DNA of 11,611 bases. Origin: an uncultured Collinsella sp. Lineage in GTDB: Bacteria > Actinomycetota > Coriobacteriia > Coriobacteriales > Coriobacteriaceae. Below, one piece after another: positions 1 to 6,756 of the stretch. How positions within the stretch are numbered: the stretch's first letter is position 1; each line of letters starts with the position of its first letter. The position numbers were made by a program, and so were the translations under genes. Below the pieces are notes generated by a model. The model saw only the letters and a program-made list of their open reading frames with translations. It had not been told where the DNA came from and searched no databases. The stretch is from contig CABUVC010000038.1 in the NCBI GenBank assembly GCA_902494855.1, forward strand, positions 1 through 11,611, given 5' to 3'.

Positions 1-41
1 GCCCTTAGAAGAAATGAGCATACCTACCCTCCCATCGTTAC

Positions 42-69
42 TGGGACAAAACCAGGCTTGTTTGTCCCA
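42..69. repeat. Inverted repeat, TGGGACAAA / TTTGTCCCA (left copy)
   Basis: Perfect 9-bp arms, TGGGACAAA at 42-50 and TTTGTCCCA at 61-69, are separated by 10 nt. The right arm continues as AAATC. A second element with the same GGGACAAAA start and the same TTTGTCCCAAATC end lies at 5469-5502, overlapping the sufU stop codon, so this is a dispersed repeat type rather than a chance hairpin. No T-run follows on the plus strand, so it is a poor intrinsic terminator. It may be a REP-like unit related to the RAYT gene at 5553-6353 or a protein-binding palindrome; the sequence does not decide. Confidence 0.7.
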
Positions 70-112
70 AATCCTATGCAAGCGGAACAAACAAACCTGA
101 TTATTATGTCCC
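53..112. other. Alternative overlapping inverted repeats in the suf leader
   Basis: The right arm of the 42-69 repeat can also pair downstream. Bases 53-68 are complementary to 84-99 at 14 of 16 positions, around a 15-nt loop. Bases 84-91 (GGAACAAA) can in turn pair with 105-112 (TATGTCCC) at 6 of 8 positions. Three mutually exclusive stems therefore share two segments. The best promoter candidate lies downstream at 150, so these stems would be in suf mRNA only if transcription starts further upstream; they may instead serve the 3' end of a gene left of the window. Confidence 0.45.
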
Positions 113-120
113 TCATCTAA

Positions 121-145
121 AAAGTCGAGTGGATTAGTCGGGTTT
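121..145. promoter_or_regulatory. Candidate IscR-type (Rrf2 family) operator of the suf operon
   Basis: Compared base by base with the E. coli type 1 IscR consensus as I recall it (outer ATASY, half-sites YGACTR and YAGTCR around WWW, outer RSTAT), this stretch agrees at 21 of 25 positions. The right half-site TAGTCG is perfect; the left half-site reads CGAGTG, with one mismatch. It ends five bases before a TTGACT -35 candidate, where a cluster-sensing regulator could act on the suf promoter. No Rrf2 regulator gene is in the window. The match is seen directly; the regulatory role is inferred. Confidence 0.5.
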
Positions 146-149
146 TCCC

Positions 150-177
150 TTGACTAACGCCGAACCCATAGTAACTT
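150..177 (+). promoter_or_regulatory. Candidate sigma-70 promoter for sufCBDSU
   Basis: TTGACT at 150-155 is a good -35 box. TAACTT at 172-177 after a 16-bp spacer is a mediocre -10 box, and TTTATT at 176-181 is an alternative at a poor spacing. It lies about 65 bases before the chosen sufC start. GACTAA at 152-157 also forms an inverted repeat with TTAGTC at 134-139 across the region between operator candidate and promoter. Confidence 0.4.
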
Positions 178-241
178 TATTCCGAGAAGATTCCTAGGGT
201 TTCGCACACCCATGAGTACACCATATACAGAGAGGGACAGC

Positions 242-1042
242 ATGAGCGCAAATCCGCTGCTTTCCATCGAAGGTCTGACCGCCTCCGTGGACGAAAAGAC
301 CATCCTCCACAACGTCAACCTCAACGTCGCCGCCGGCGAGACCCACGTGCTGATGGGCCCCAACGGCGCCGGCAAGTCCACCCTCGGCCACCTGGTCATG
401 GGCGACCCCGTCTACACGGTCAACGACGGACGTATCGTCTTTGACGGCCAGGACATCACCGAGCTCACCACCGACAAGCGTTCGCGCGCCGGCCTGTTTC
501 TGAGCTTCCAGGCCCCGGTCGAGATCCCGGGCGTGCCGCTGTCGAGCTTTTTGCGCGCCAGCATCGCCGGCCGCCCCGGCCTGGAGATGAAGGGCAAGGA
601 GTTCCGACGTCGCGTCAAGGAGCTCGCGGCCGAGCTTAACATGGATACCTCCTACCTCAACCGTGAGCTGGGCGTGGGCTTCTCGGGCGGCGAGAAAAAG
701 AAGGTCGAGATGCTCCAGCTTCTGCTGCTGCAGCCCAAGCTCGCCATCCTAGACGAGACCGACTCCGGCCTGGACGTCGACGCGCTTTCCACCGTCAGCC
801 ACGGCATGGACGCCTACCGCAAGAGCTGCGACGGCTCCATGCTCATCATCACGCACAACACGCGCATCCTCGAGCACTTGGATGTCGACCGCGTCCACGT
901 TATGGTCAAGGGTCACATCGTGCGCGAGGACGACGCCTCGCTCATCCCCTGGATCGACAAGAACGGCTTTGAGACCTTCGAGCGCGAGGCCGCCGAGCAG
1001 CGCGCCCAGGCCGAGGCCGCCGCTGCCGAGCAGCAGGCGTAA
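242..1042 (+). CDS. sufC: SufC, Fe-S cluster assembly ATPase
   Basis: Cytosolic ABC-type ATPase of the SUF machinery. It binds SufB and SufD, and its ATP hydrolysis drives the rearrangement of SufB-SufD needed for cluster building. The 266-residue protein shows every expected motif: Walker A GPNGAGKST (39-47), Q-loop Gln90, signature FSGGE (147-151), Walker B plus D-loop LAILDETDSGLD (167-178) and switch His205. The signature is followed by EKKKVEMLQ, typical of SufC rather than of a transporter ATPase. I chose the ATG at 242 because AGAGGG lies just upstream; an in-frame ATG at 212 would add 10 residues but has no ribosome binding site. The C-terminal ~20 residues are Ala/Glu/Gln-rich and extend past the usual end. 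It is the first gene of the operon, with sufB 13 nt downstream. Confidence 0.97.
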   Translation: MSANPLLSIEGLTASVDEKTILHNVNLNVAAGETHVLMGPNGAGKSTLGHLVMGDPVYTVNDGRIVFDGQDITELTTDKRSRAGLFLSFQAPVEIPGVPLSSFLRASIAGRPGLEMKGKEFRRRVKELAAELNMDTSYLNRELGVGFSGGEKKKVEMLQLLLLQPKLAILDETDSGLDVDALSTVSHGMDAYRKSCDGSMLIITHNTRILEHLDVDRVHVMVKGHIVREDDASLIPWIDKNGFETFEREAAEQRAQAEAAAAEQQA

Positions 1043-1054
1043 AGGGGCGACGTA

Positions 1055-2467
1055 ATGACCAAGAACCGCACCGAGGTCGCGGACATCGACCGCAGCCTCT
1101 ACGACTTCACCTATGGCGAGGAGGGATTCGAGCGCCTCGACGCCGGCATCACGCCCGACATCGTGCGCGAGATCAGCGCCAAGAAGGACGAACCGCAGTG
1201 GATGCTCGACCTGCGCCTCAAGTCCCTCGAGATCTTCAACCGCTTCCCCGATCCGACGTGGGGCCCCTCCATCGAGGGCCTGGACATGGACAACATCGTC
1301 ACCTACGTCAAGCCCAACACCGACCAAAAGCACGACTGGGAGTCGGTGCCCGACGACATCAAGAACACCTTTGAGCGCCTGGGCATCCCCGAGGCCGAGC
1401 GCAGCTACCTGGCGGGTGTCGGCGCGCAGTACGACTCCGAGCTGGTCTACCACAACATGCAGGACACCGCGTCCAAGATGGGTATCGTCTATTCCGGCAT
1501 CGAGGAGGCCCTGCACGACCCGCAGTGGGAGCCGCTCATCCACGAGAAGTTTATGACGCTCATCCCGCCCACCGACCACAAGTTTGCGGCCCTGCACGGC
1601 GCCGTATGGTCGGGCGGCTCGTTTGTCTACGTGCCCAAGGGCACCAAGTTGGACTTCCCGCTGCAGAGCTACTTCCGCCTTAACGCCAAGGGCGCCGGCC
1701 AGTTTGAGCACACGCTCATCATCGTCGAGGACGACGCCGACCTGCACTTCATCGAGGGTTGCTCCGCGCCCAAGTACAACGTTGCCAACCTCCACGCCGG
1801 CGCCGTCGAGCTCTTTGTGGGCAAGCGTGCGCACCTGCGCTACTCGACCATCGAGAACTGGTCCAAAAACATGTACAACCTCAACACCAAGCGTGCGCGC
1901 GTGGACGAGGACGGCGACATAGAGTGGATCAGCGGCTCCTTCGGCAGCCACGTGGGCTACCTCTACCCCATGAGTGTGCTCAACGGCCGCCGCGCCCGCT
2001 CGAGCTTTACCGGCATCACCTTTGCCGGCGCCGGGCAGAACCTCGATACCGGCTGTAAGGTCGTGCTCAACGCCCCCGAGACCTCGGCAACCGTCGAGAC
2101 CAAGGGCATCTCCAAGAGCGGCGGCATTCAGACCTTCCGCAGCTCCATCGTGGCCACGCCCAAGGCCGAGGGTTCCAAGGCAACCGTGAGCTGCCAGTCG
2201 CTCATGCTCGACGACCAGAGTCGCTCCGACACCATCCCCGCCATGGACATCCGCGCCAAGAACGTCGACATCGGCCACGAGGCCACCATCGGCCGCATCG
2301 GCGACGACAAGGTGTTCTACCTGATGAGCCGCGGCATCTCGGAGGAAGAGGCCCGCACCATGATCGTCAACGGCTTTGCCAACCCGGTCTCCAAGGAGCT
2401 GCCGCTGGAGTACGCCGTCGAGATGAACAACCTGATCAAGCTCGAGATGGAAGGAGCGATCGGATAA
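1055..2467 (+). CDS. sufB: SufB, Fe-S cluster scaffold subunit
   Basis: Core scaffold of the SufBCD complex, on which sulfur and iron are assembled into a cluster for transfer to apoproteins. The 470 residues fit the family. Cys380 in VSCQSLMLDDQSRSDTIP matches the essential Cys405 of E. coli SufB, and Glu409 in GHEATIGRIGDDKVFYLMSRG lies 29 residues further on, the same spacing as Cys405 to Glu434 in E. coli, so both cluster-forming residues appear conserved. The N-terminal part carries the usual EPQWMLDLRLKSLE segment (46-59) and the C-terminus ends LIKLEMEGAIG. A good AAAGGGG ribosome binding site precedes the ATG. Its stop codon overlaps the sufD start by one base (TAATG), indicating translational coupling. 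Confidence 0.97.
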   Translation: MTKNRTEVADIDRSLYDFTYGEEGFERLDAGITPDIVREISAKKDEPQWMLDLRLKSLEIFNRFPDPTWGPSIEGLDMDNIVTYVKPNTDQKHDWESVPDDIKNTFERLGIPEAERSYLAGVGAQYDSELVYHNMQDTASKMGIVYSGIEEALHDPQWEPLIHEKFMTLIPPTDHKFAALHGAVWSGGSFVYVPKGTKLDFPLQSYFRLNAKGAGQFEHTLIIVEDDADLHFIEGCSAPKYNVANLHAGAVELFVGKRAHLRYSTIENWSKNMYNLNTKRARVDEDGDIEWISGSFGSHVGYLYPMSVLNGRRARSSFTGITFAGAGQNLDTGCKVVLNAPETSATVETKGISKSGGIQTFRSSIVATPKAEGSKATVSCQSLMLDDQSRSDTIPAMDIRAKNVDIGHEATIGRIGDDKVFYLMSRGISEEEARTMIVNGFANPVSKELPLEYAVEMNNLIKLEMEGAIG

Positions 2468-3738
2468 TGAAACAGGAAACCAACACCGCTGCCACCACGC
2501 TCGAGCAGGTCAACGCGATGCCGGCTGCCACTTGGGGCTGGCTGAAGATGAATCAGACCAAGCTCGAGCTCTCTGACGAGCTTGCCGCCGCTCCCGCGGA
2601 GGCCGTTGAGGTCGAAGGCTTGGGCGAGCAGTTTATTGGCGTGACAGACGCGTTCGACGCCGCCATGGACGCCATGGCCGAGCGCTTCCCCGAGCGCCGC
2701 GCCTCCGCCCCCGGTGATGCCGCCGACCGCGCCCGCATCACGCCCGAGACCAAGCTCGACGTGCCCGCCACCTCCGTCTACCAGGCCGGCGCCATCAAGC
2801 TCGAGGAGGAGCTCTCCCCTGCTGAAGCCTTCGAAACCGGCATGGGCGAGGCTGCCTACGCCTACTTGGCCGAGCACGCTACCAAGCGCATCGTCATCGA
2901 TGTGCCCGCATACCAGCACGCCACGGTTACCGTGCGTGTGAGCGGTGTCGATGCCGCCGCGGCCATCGCCGCCATCGGCATCGTCGCCCGCCCGCAGGCA
3001 ACGCTCGACCTGCATATTGCCCTAGACTCTCCTGTTACCGGCGAGGGTGTCGTGGGCTCCGTGCTACGCGTGTGCGCCCACGAGTACGCCACCGTCAACG
3101 TGACCTGCACGCAGACACTCGACGACAGCTGGATCGCACTCGACGACACCGGCCTGTTCCTGGACGAGGGCGCGCGCGTCAACGTGCAGCACACCGTCCT
3201 GGGTGCCGGCGCCAGCGCCACCGGCCTTGCCGGCGACCTGCTGGGCGACACCGCCAAGGTGACCATCGATACCGATTACCTGGGCGCCCGCGAGCAGGTG
3301 CGCGACTTTAACTACGAGCTGCGCCACCGCGGTCGCAAGACCGAGTGCGAGATCGACGCCAACGGCGTGCTGACCGGCACGTCCAAGAAGGTCTACCGTG
3401 GCACCATCGACCTCGTGCACGGCTGCAAGGGTGCAACCGGCACCGAACGCGAAACCGTGTTGCTGGCCAACAAGGGCGTCGACAACAAGACTGTCCCCGT
3501 CATCCTGTGCGACGAGGACGACGTCGCCGGCAACCACGGCGCCACCATCGGTCACGTCCGCGACGAGCAGCTGTTCTACCTCGCCTGCCGTGGCCTTGAC
3601 CAAAACGCCGCCGAGGACCTGTTCATCCGCGCCAAGCTGGAGGACGCCGCGCTTTCCGCCACCGACGAGCGCACCCGCGCCGCCGTCGTCCGCCTAGGCA
3701 ACAACCTGATCGACAACTTTGAAGAGGAGCTCGCATGA
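2467..3738 (+). CDS. sufD: SufD, Fe-S cluster assembly scaffold partner
   Basis: Paralogue of SufB that pairs with it through a beta-helix core and contributes to the cluster site and iron acquisition. The 423-residue protein has a variable, Ala/Glu-rich N-terminal half with a TWGWLKMN motif (22-29). Its conserved C-terminal core includes the GTSKKVYRGTIDL segment (304-316) and NHGATIGHVRDEQLFYLACRGL (356-377). His357 there sits where E. coli SufD has His360, a residue of the SufB-SufD interface. The ATG overlaps the sufB stop by one base; the AAGGAG ribosome binding site is about 10 nt upstream, a little far. The last four bases overlap the sufS start (ATGA). The sequence is less conserved than sufB, as is normal for sufD. 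Confidence 0.95.
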   Translation: MKQETNTAATTLEQVNAMPAATWGWLKMNQTKLELSDELAAAPAEAVEVEGLGEQFIGVTDAFDAAMDAMAERFPERRASAPGDAADRARITPETKLDVPATSVYQAGAIKLEEELSPAEAFETGMGEAAYAYLAEHATKRIVIDVPAYQHATVTVRVSGVDAAAAIAAIGIVARPQATLDLHIALDSPVTGEGVVGSVLRVCAHEYATVNVTCTQTLDDSWIALDDTGLFLDEGARVNVQHTVLGAGASATGLAGDLLGDTAKVTIDTDYLGAREQVRDFNYELRHRGRKTECEIDANGVLTGTSKKVYRGTIDLVHGCKGATGTERETVLLANKGVDNKTVPVILCDEDDVAGNHGATIGHVRDEQLFYLACRGLDQNAAEDLFIRAKLEDAALSATDERTRAAVVRLGNNLIDNFEEELA

Positions 3739-5060
3739 TCGACACCGAGCACGTTAAATGCGACACCTGTACTGCCCCCGAGCCCATGGAGCTCGACGCC
3801 AGCGACGAGGCTTCGCGCGGCTGGCCCACCGTGGACATCGAGACCAACCCCTACAAGGGCCAGTTCCCGCTGTTCCAGCAGCACCCCGAGATCGCTTTCC
3901 TCGATAGCGCCGCCACCGCGCAGCGCCCTGCCTGTGTGCTCGACGCCGAACGCGACTTCTACCAGCGCATGAACGCCAACCCCCTGCGCGGCCTGTACTC
4001 GCTGTCCGTCGAGGCCACCGACGCCATCGCGAAGGTCCGCCAGCAGATCGCTGACCTCATCGGCGCCTCACAGGCCAACGAGGTCGTCTTCACCCGCAAC
4101 ACGAGCGAGTCGCTCAACCTGGTCGCTAAGAGCTTTGCGCCCACAGTGCTCGAACCGGGCGACGAGGTCGTCATCACCATCATGGAGCACCACTCGAACC
4201 TGATTCCGTGGCAGCAGGTCTGCCGCGAGACCGGCGCCAAGCTCGTCTACCTCTACCCCACCAAGACCGGCCAGCTCACCACCGAGGAGGTTCTTGCCAA
4301 GGTGGGTCCCAAGACCAAGATCCTGGCCGTGGGACAGGTCTCCAACGTGTTGGGCGTCGAGAACCCGGTCAAGAACCTCGGCAAGCTCGTGCACAAGTAC
4401 GGCGGCTACCTGGTCGTCGACGGTGCGCAGTCGCTGCCACACATGCCGGTCGATGTGGCCGACCTGGGCGCCGACTTCTTTGCCTTTAGCGCGCACAAGG
4501 CCATGGGCCCCATGGGCATCGGCGTGCTGTGGGGCAAGATGGACCTGCTCAACGCCATGCCGCCCATGCTCACCGGCGGCGAGATGATCGATTCGGTCAC
4601 CGAGCAGGACGCCGTCTGGGCTCCTGTCCCCGAGAAGTTCGAGGCGGGTACGCAGGACGCCGCCGGCATCTTCGCCACGGGTGCGGCACTCGACTACCTG
4701 GTCAACACGGTGGGTTACGAGAACATCCAGGCCCGCGAGCAGGCACTCGTCCACTATCTGATGGGCGAACTCATGCAGCTCGACTTTGTCCAGATCATCG
4801 GCTCCATCTATTGGGATAACCACCACGGCGTCGTGAGCTTTAACGTCAAGGGCATCCACCCGCACGACGTCGCGAGCATCATGGACATGGACGGCGTCTG
4901 CATCCGCGCCGGCCACCACTGCGCACAGCCGCTGCTCACCTGGCTGGGCGTCGAGAACCTTGCCTGCTGCCGCGCCAGCGTGGCCTTCTACAACGACAAG
5001 GCCGACATCGACAAGTTCATCGCCGGCCTGCATCACGTTTGGAGCACGTTCAATGGGTAA
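3735..5060 (+). CDS. sufS: SufS, group II cysteine desulfurase
   Basis: PLP-dependent enzyme that turns L-cysteine into L-alanine and a protein-bound persulfide, the sulfur source for SUF. Lys255 in FSAHKAMGPMGIG is the PLP lysine, HHSN (152-155) and the VVDGAQS stretch (227-233, with Asp229) line the cofactor pocket, and Cys396 in RAGHHCAQPL is the persulfide cysteine in the short group II (SufS-type) loop. At 441 residues it is about 35 longer than usual. The extra part is an N-terminal segment with a CDTC (CxxC) motif at 9-12 before the normal domain begins near PYKGQFPLF (39-47). The start is supported by GAGGAG five bases upstream and by the 4-nt ATGA overlap with sufD. An internal start would remove the extension, but no other Met has a comparable site. 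Confidence 0.95.
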   Translation: MIDTEHVKCDTCTAPEPMELDASDEASRGWPTVDIETNPYKGQFPLFQQHPEIAFLDSAATAQRPACVLDAERDFYQRMNANPLRGLYSLSVEATDAIAKVRQQIADLIGASQANEVVFTRNTSESLNLVAKSFAPTVLEPGDEVVITIMEHHSNLIPWQQVCRETGAKLVYLYPTKTGQLTTEEVLAKVGPKTKILAVGQVSNVLGVENPVKNLGKLVHKYGGYLVVDGAQSLPHMPVDVADLGADFFAFSAHKAMGPMGIGVLWGKMDLLNAMPPMLTGGEMIDSVTEQDAVWAPVPEKFEAGTQDAAGIFATGAALDYLVNTVGYENIQAREQALVHYLMGELMQLDFVQIIGSIYWDNHHGVVSFNVKGIHPHDVASIMDMDGVCIRAGHHCAQPLLTWLGVENLACCRASVAFYNDKADIDKFIAGLHHVWSTFNG

Positions 5061-5487
5061 TCTGTACACCTCCACCACATTTATGGAGCACAACTCGCAC
5101 CCCGACTATAAGTACGAGATGGATGCTCCCACGCACGAGCACGACGGCATCAACCCTAGCTGCGGAGACGAGCTCACCTTGCAGCTGCGTGTCGAGAACA
5201 ACGTGATCGAGGAGGCCTCCTTTACCGGTCACGGCTGCGCCATCAGCCAGGCCAGTGCCGACATCATGGCCGACCTCATCACCGGCGAGACCGTCGAGGA
5301 GGCACGTCGCTTGGCGGGACTCTTCCTCGCCATGATCCGCGACGAGAAGCTCTCCGAGGAGGACTTGGAAGACCTGGACGAAGCCGCCCAGCTTCAGGAC
5401 ATCTCGCACATGCCCGCCCGCGTCAAATGCGCCGAGCTCGCCTGGCGCACCCTCGACGGCATGCTCACGGGACAAAATAATCAGTAG
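5053..5487 (+). CDS. sufU: SufU, zinc-dependent sulfurtransferase partner of SufS
   Basis: Takes the persulfide from SufS and passes it to the SufBCD scaffold, in the place SufE holds in enterobacteria. The 144-residue protein keeps the SufU zinc site: Cys37 and Asp39 in PSCGDELTL, Cys62 in GHGCAISQAS and Cys126 in RVKCAELAW, matching Cys41, Asp43, Cys66 and Cys128 of the Bacillus subtilis protein. The insertion between the second and third cysteines (about 85-115) is what separates SufU from IscU. The ATG lies inside the sufS 3' end (8-nt overlap) with GGAG upstream; a longer in-frame extension upstream runs through sufS in another frame and is rejected. The last codons are part of an inverted repeat (5469-5497). 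Confidence 0.95.
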   Translation: MGNLYTSTTFMEHNSHPDYKYEMDAPTHEHDGINPSCGDELTLQLRVENNVIEEASFTGHGCAISQASADIMADLITGETVEEARRLAGLFLAMIRDEKLSEEDLEDLDEAAQLQDISHMPARVKCAELAWRTLDGMLTGQNNQ

Positions 5488-5497
5488 TATTTGTCCC
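5469..5497. repeat. Inverted repeat, GGGACAAA / TTTGTCCC (right copy, over sufU stop)
   Basis: GGGACAAA at 5469-5476 and TTTGTCCC at 5490-5497 are perfect 8-bp arms. Allowing one bulged A extends the stem to about 10 bp around ATCAGTAG. The element contains the last five sense codons and the stop codon (5485-5487) of sufU. Arms and right flank match the left copy at 42-73; the spacers differ. A GTAG tetranucleotide, the kind of guide sequence seen next to REP hairpins of RAYT systems, is in the loop, and the RAYT gene ends 56 bp away. Confidence 0.65.
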
Positions 5498-5515
5498 AAA
5501 TCTTAAGAATTTTGT

Positions 5516-5553
5516 TGGCCGAATCGCTTGACAAGAGTGGTTCGGCCATTTTC
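5516..5553 (+). terminator. Intrinsic terminator of the suf operon
   Basis: Perfect 8-bp arms, TGGCCGAA at 5516-5523 and TTCGGCCA at 5541-5548, enclose a 17-nt loop that has a small CTTG/CAAG stem of its own. TTTTC follows on the plus strand. The minus-strand side has no comparable T-run. The T-tract runs up to the stop codon of the convergent RAYT gene. Confidence 0.75.
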
Positions 5554-6353
5554 TATTCCGAGCCCTCAGCCTGAGCATTCACCCGCGCATAAGCGCGCAC
5601 GATACGAGAGACGGTACTCTTGCTGATTCCCGTATACCGTTCGATCTCGCGCACCGTGTAGCCGCCATCGTGCAGGGCGAAAACGATTCCGTCTCGCCGC
5701 GCGGGTGCTACGGTCTTGAGTTCGTTGAGCGGCACACCCAGGCGCTTCGCCATCTTGTCGGCAAACGCACGCCGCTCCCACTCCGTCTCATCCATATCGT
5801 GAATCACCGGATCGGAACCATCGGGCATCGACAGAGAATAATCCAGAAACCCCTTGGCAGACTCAAAGAGCTCAAGCACACAAGAAGGGTCCGAAAATCC
5901 CCTCGTCGTATCGTTGTCATACGCTCTCAGATACTCGGCAAAGCTGCTCCAGGGATAACGCTCGATCAGGGCGATACCCGCCTCCTGCGGATTAGCGTGA
6001 ACATAGCGAATGGCAGCCATTAGATAACGGTCGGTATCGAGCGAGCGCCGGTCAAAACGGTTCTGGAACAGATGACCCGTGCGCCCCGTGCGTTTATTGA
6101 ACCGCCGCGCGTACGTCAAAAGCAGCCGGTGCATCGCCGCGCTCATCGCGTCCTCGTAATCTGCAAGCACCAGATGCACGTGATTGCCCATAAGGCACCA
6201 GGCGATAACCGTCACGCCCGCCTCGCGGCAGCACTCGCGCATCAGCTCCAAAAACTCCCACCGGTCTTCATCGCCCTCAAAGATGAGCTGCTTGCCCACA
6301 CCGCGGGCACAGACATGGTAAAAGCCGGTAACCGTTCTCCAAACGCGCTGCAT
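5553..6353 (-). CDS. rayT: REP-associated tyrosine transposase (RAYT, Y1/IS200-like)
   Basis: Single-domain HUH nuclease of the kind domesticated to act on REP hairpins. With the start at 6353 it has 266 residues. YHVCARG (12-18) and IFEGDED (24-30) are the usual first strands, GNHVHLVL (56-63) carries the metal-binding HxH (His58, His60), and Tyr117 in IRYVHANP is the probable nucleophile. Residues ~190-266 add a module with REIERYTGISKSTVSRIVR, a clear helix-turn-helix absent from short IS200 transposases but seen in some RAYTs of Gram-positive bacteria. AAGGGAG precedes the ATG at 6353. The frame stays open 71 codons upstream to a GTG, but that part has no family similarity and no ribosome binding site. 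The gene is convergent to suf and has no accessory transposition gene. It looks intact and therefore potentially active. Confidence 0.85.
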   Translation of the reverse strand: MQRVWRTVTGFYHVCARGVGKQLIFEGDEDRWEFLELMRECCREAGVTVIAWCLMGNHVHLVLADYEDAMSAAMHRLLLTYARRFNKRTGRTGHLFQNRFDRRSLDTDRYLMAAIRYVHANPQEAGIALIERYPWSSFAEYLRAYDNDTTRGFSDPSCVLELFESAKGFLDYSLSMPDGSDPVIHDMDETEWERRAFADKMAKRLGVPLNELKTVAPARRDGIVFALHDGGYTVREIERYTGISKSTVSRIVRAYARVNAQAEGSE

Positions 6354-6672
6354 GGCGCTCCCTTCGCCGGGATCTGATTGCCATCCAATACAGCACGATT
6401 GAAGCGTGCCATCAAAACATTCACGCAAAACAATACACTCGCGCGGCCAAAGGCAGTAAACGGGCGGCGAACGGCACCGTTGCAACAGGTCAGACCCCGC
6501 AACGCATACAAGAGCTGACCAAAAGCTTGCCCAAGACGAACCCCCTCTACGGAAGTTCGCGACCACAGAACATATAGTTAAACCGTTTCAATTAAAACTT
6601 CCGGACTTCTCGCTACGAAAACTGAGCCGTTCGCCGAATATTCCGTGCATTTCGCGGTATTATAGGGGCTGC
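6354..6672. other. Non-coding gap between divergent rayT and the NifU-like operon
   Basis: I see no supported gene in these 319 bases. The part from 6540 is AT-richer than its surroundings. It holds an 8-bp inverted repeat (CGGAAGTT at 6550-6557, AACTTCCG at 6596-6603) enclosing a near-palindrome, GTTTCAATTAAAAC (6585-6598), and a perfect 8-bp palindrome GAATATTC (6636-6643). These could be operators or RAYT-related sites. No convincing minus-strand promoter with correct spacing was found for rayT. Confidence 0.5.
6658..6663 (+). promoter_or_regulatory. Candidate -10 box for the NifU-like/GGGtGRT operon
   Basis: TATTAT (6658-6663), followed by AGGGG, is the best -10 element before the operon. 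No good -35 box lies 16-18 bases upstream, so an activator or another sigma factor may be needed. It would give a leader of roughly 85-90 nt before the ATG at 6757. That leader can form two small stems: CCCTT/AAGGG (6682-6694) and GGGTCG/CGACCC (6692-6721). Confidence 0.35.
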
Positions 6673-6756
6673 ATGTCATGTCCCTTTCGAAGGGTCGCCC
6701 GGCAATCGCCAGCCACGACCCCCAGACGGGACGCCAACACGATAGAGAGGAGAGGC

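Noticed and set aside
212..241. Upstream ATG for sufC
   Set aside because: It lacks a ribosome binding site; the ATG at 242 has one and gives the usual SufC N-terminus.
749..2278. Long minus-strand open frame (509 codons) opposite sufC and sufB
   Set aside because: It is antisense to two certain genes, has a Gly/Val/Asp/Leu-heavy composition typical of the complement of GC-rich codons, and matches no family I know.
4068..5093. Minus-strand open frame (341 codons) opposite sufS
   Set aside because: It is the antisense shadow of a clearly identified sufS, with no plausible domain.
6354..6566. N-terminal extension of the RAYT gene from a GTG at 6566
   Set aside because: The extra 71 residues have no resemblance to the family and no ribosome binding site; the ATG at 6353 has AAGGGAG just upstream and begins the family's normal N-terminus.
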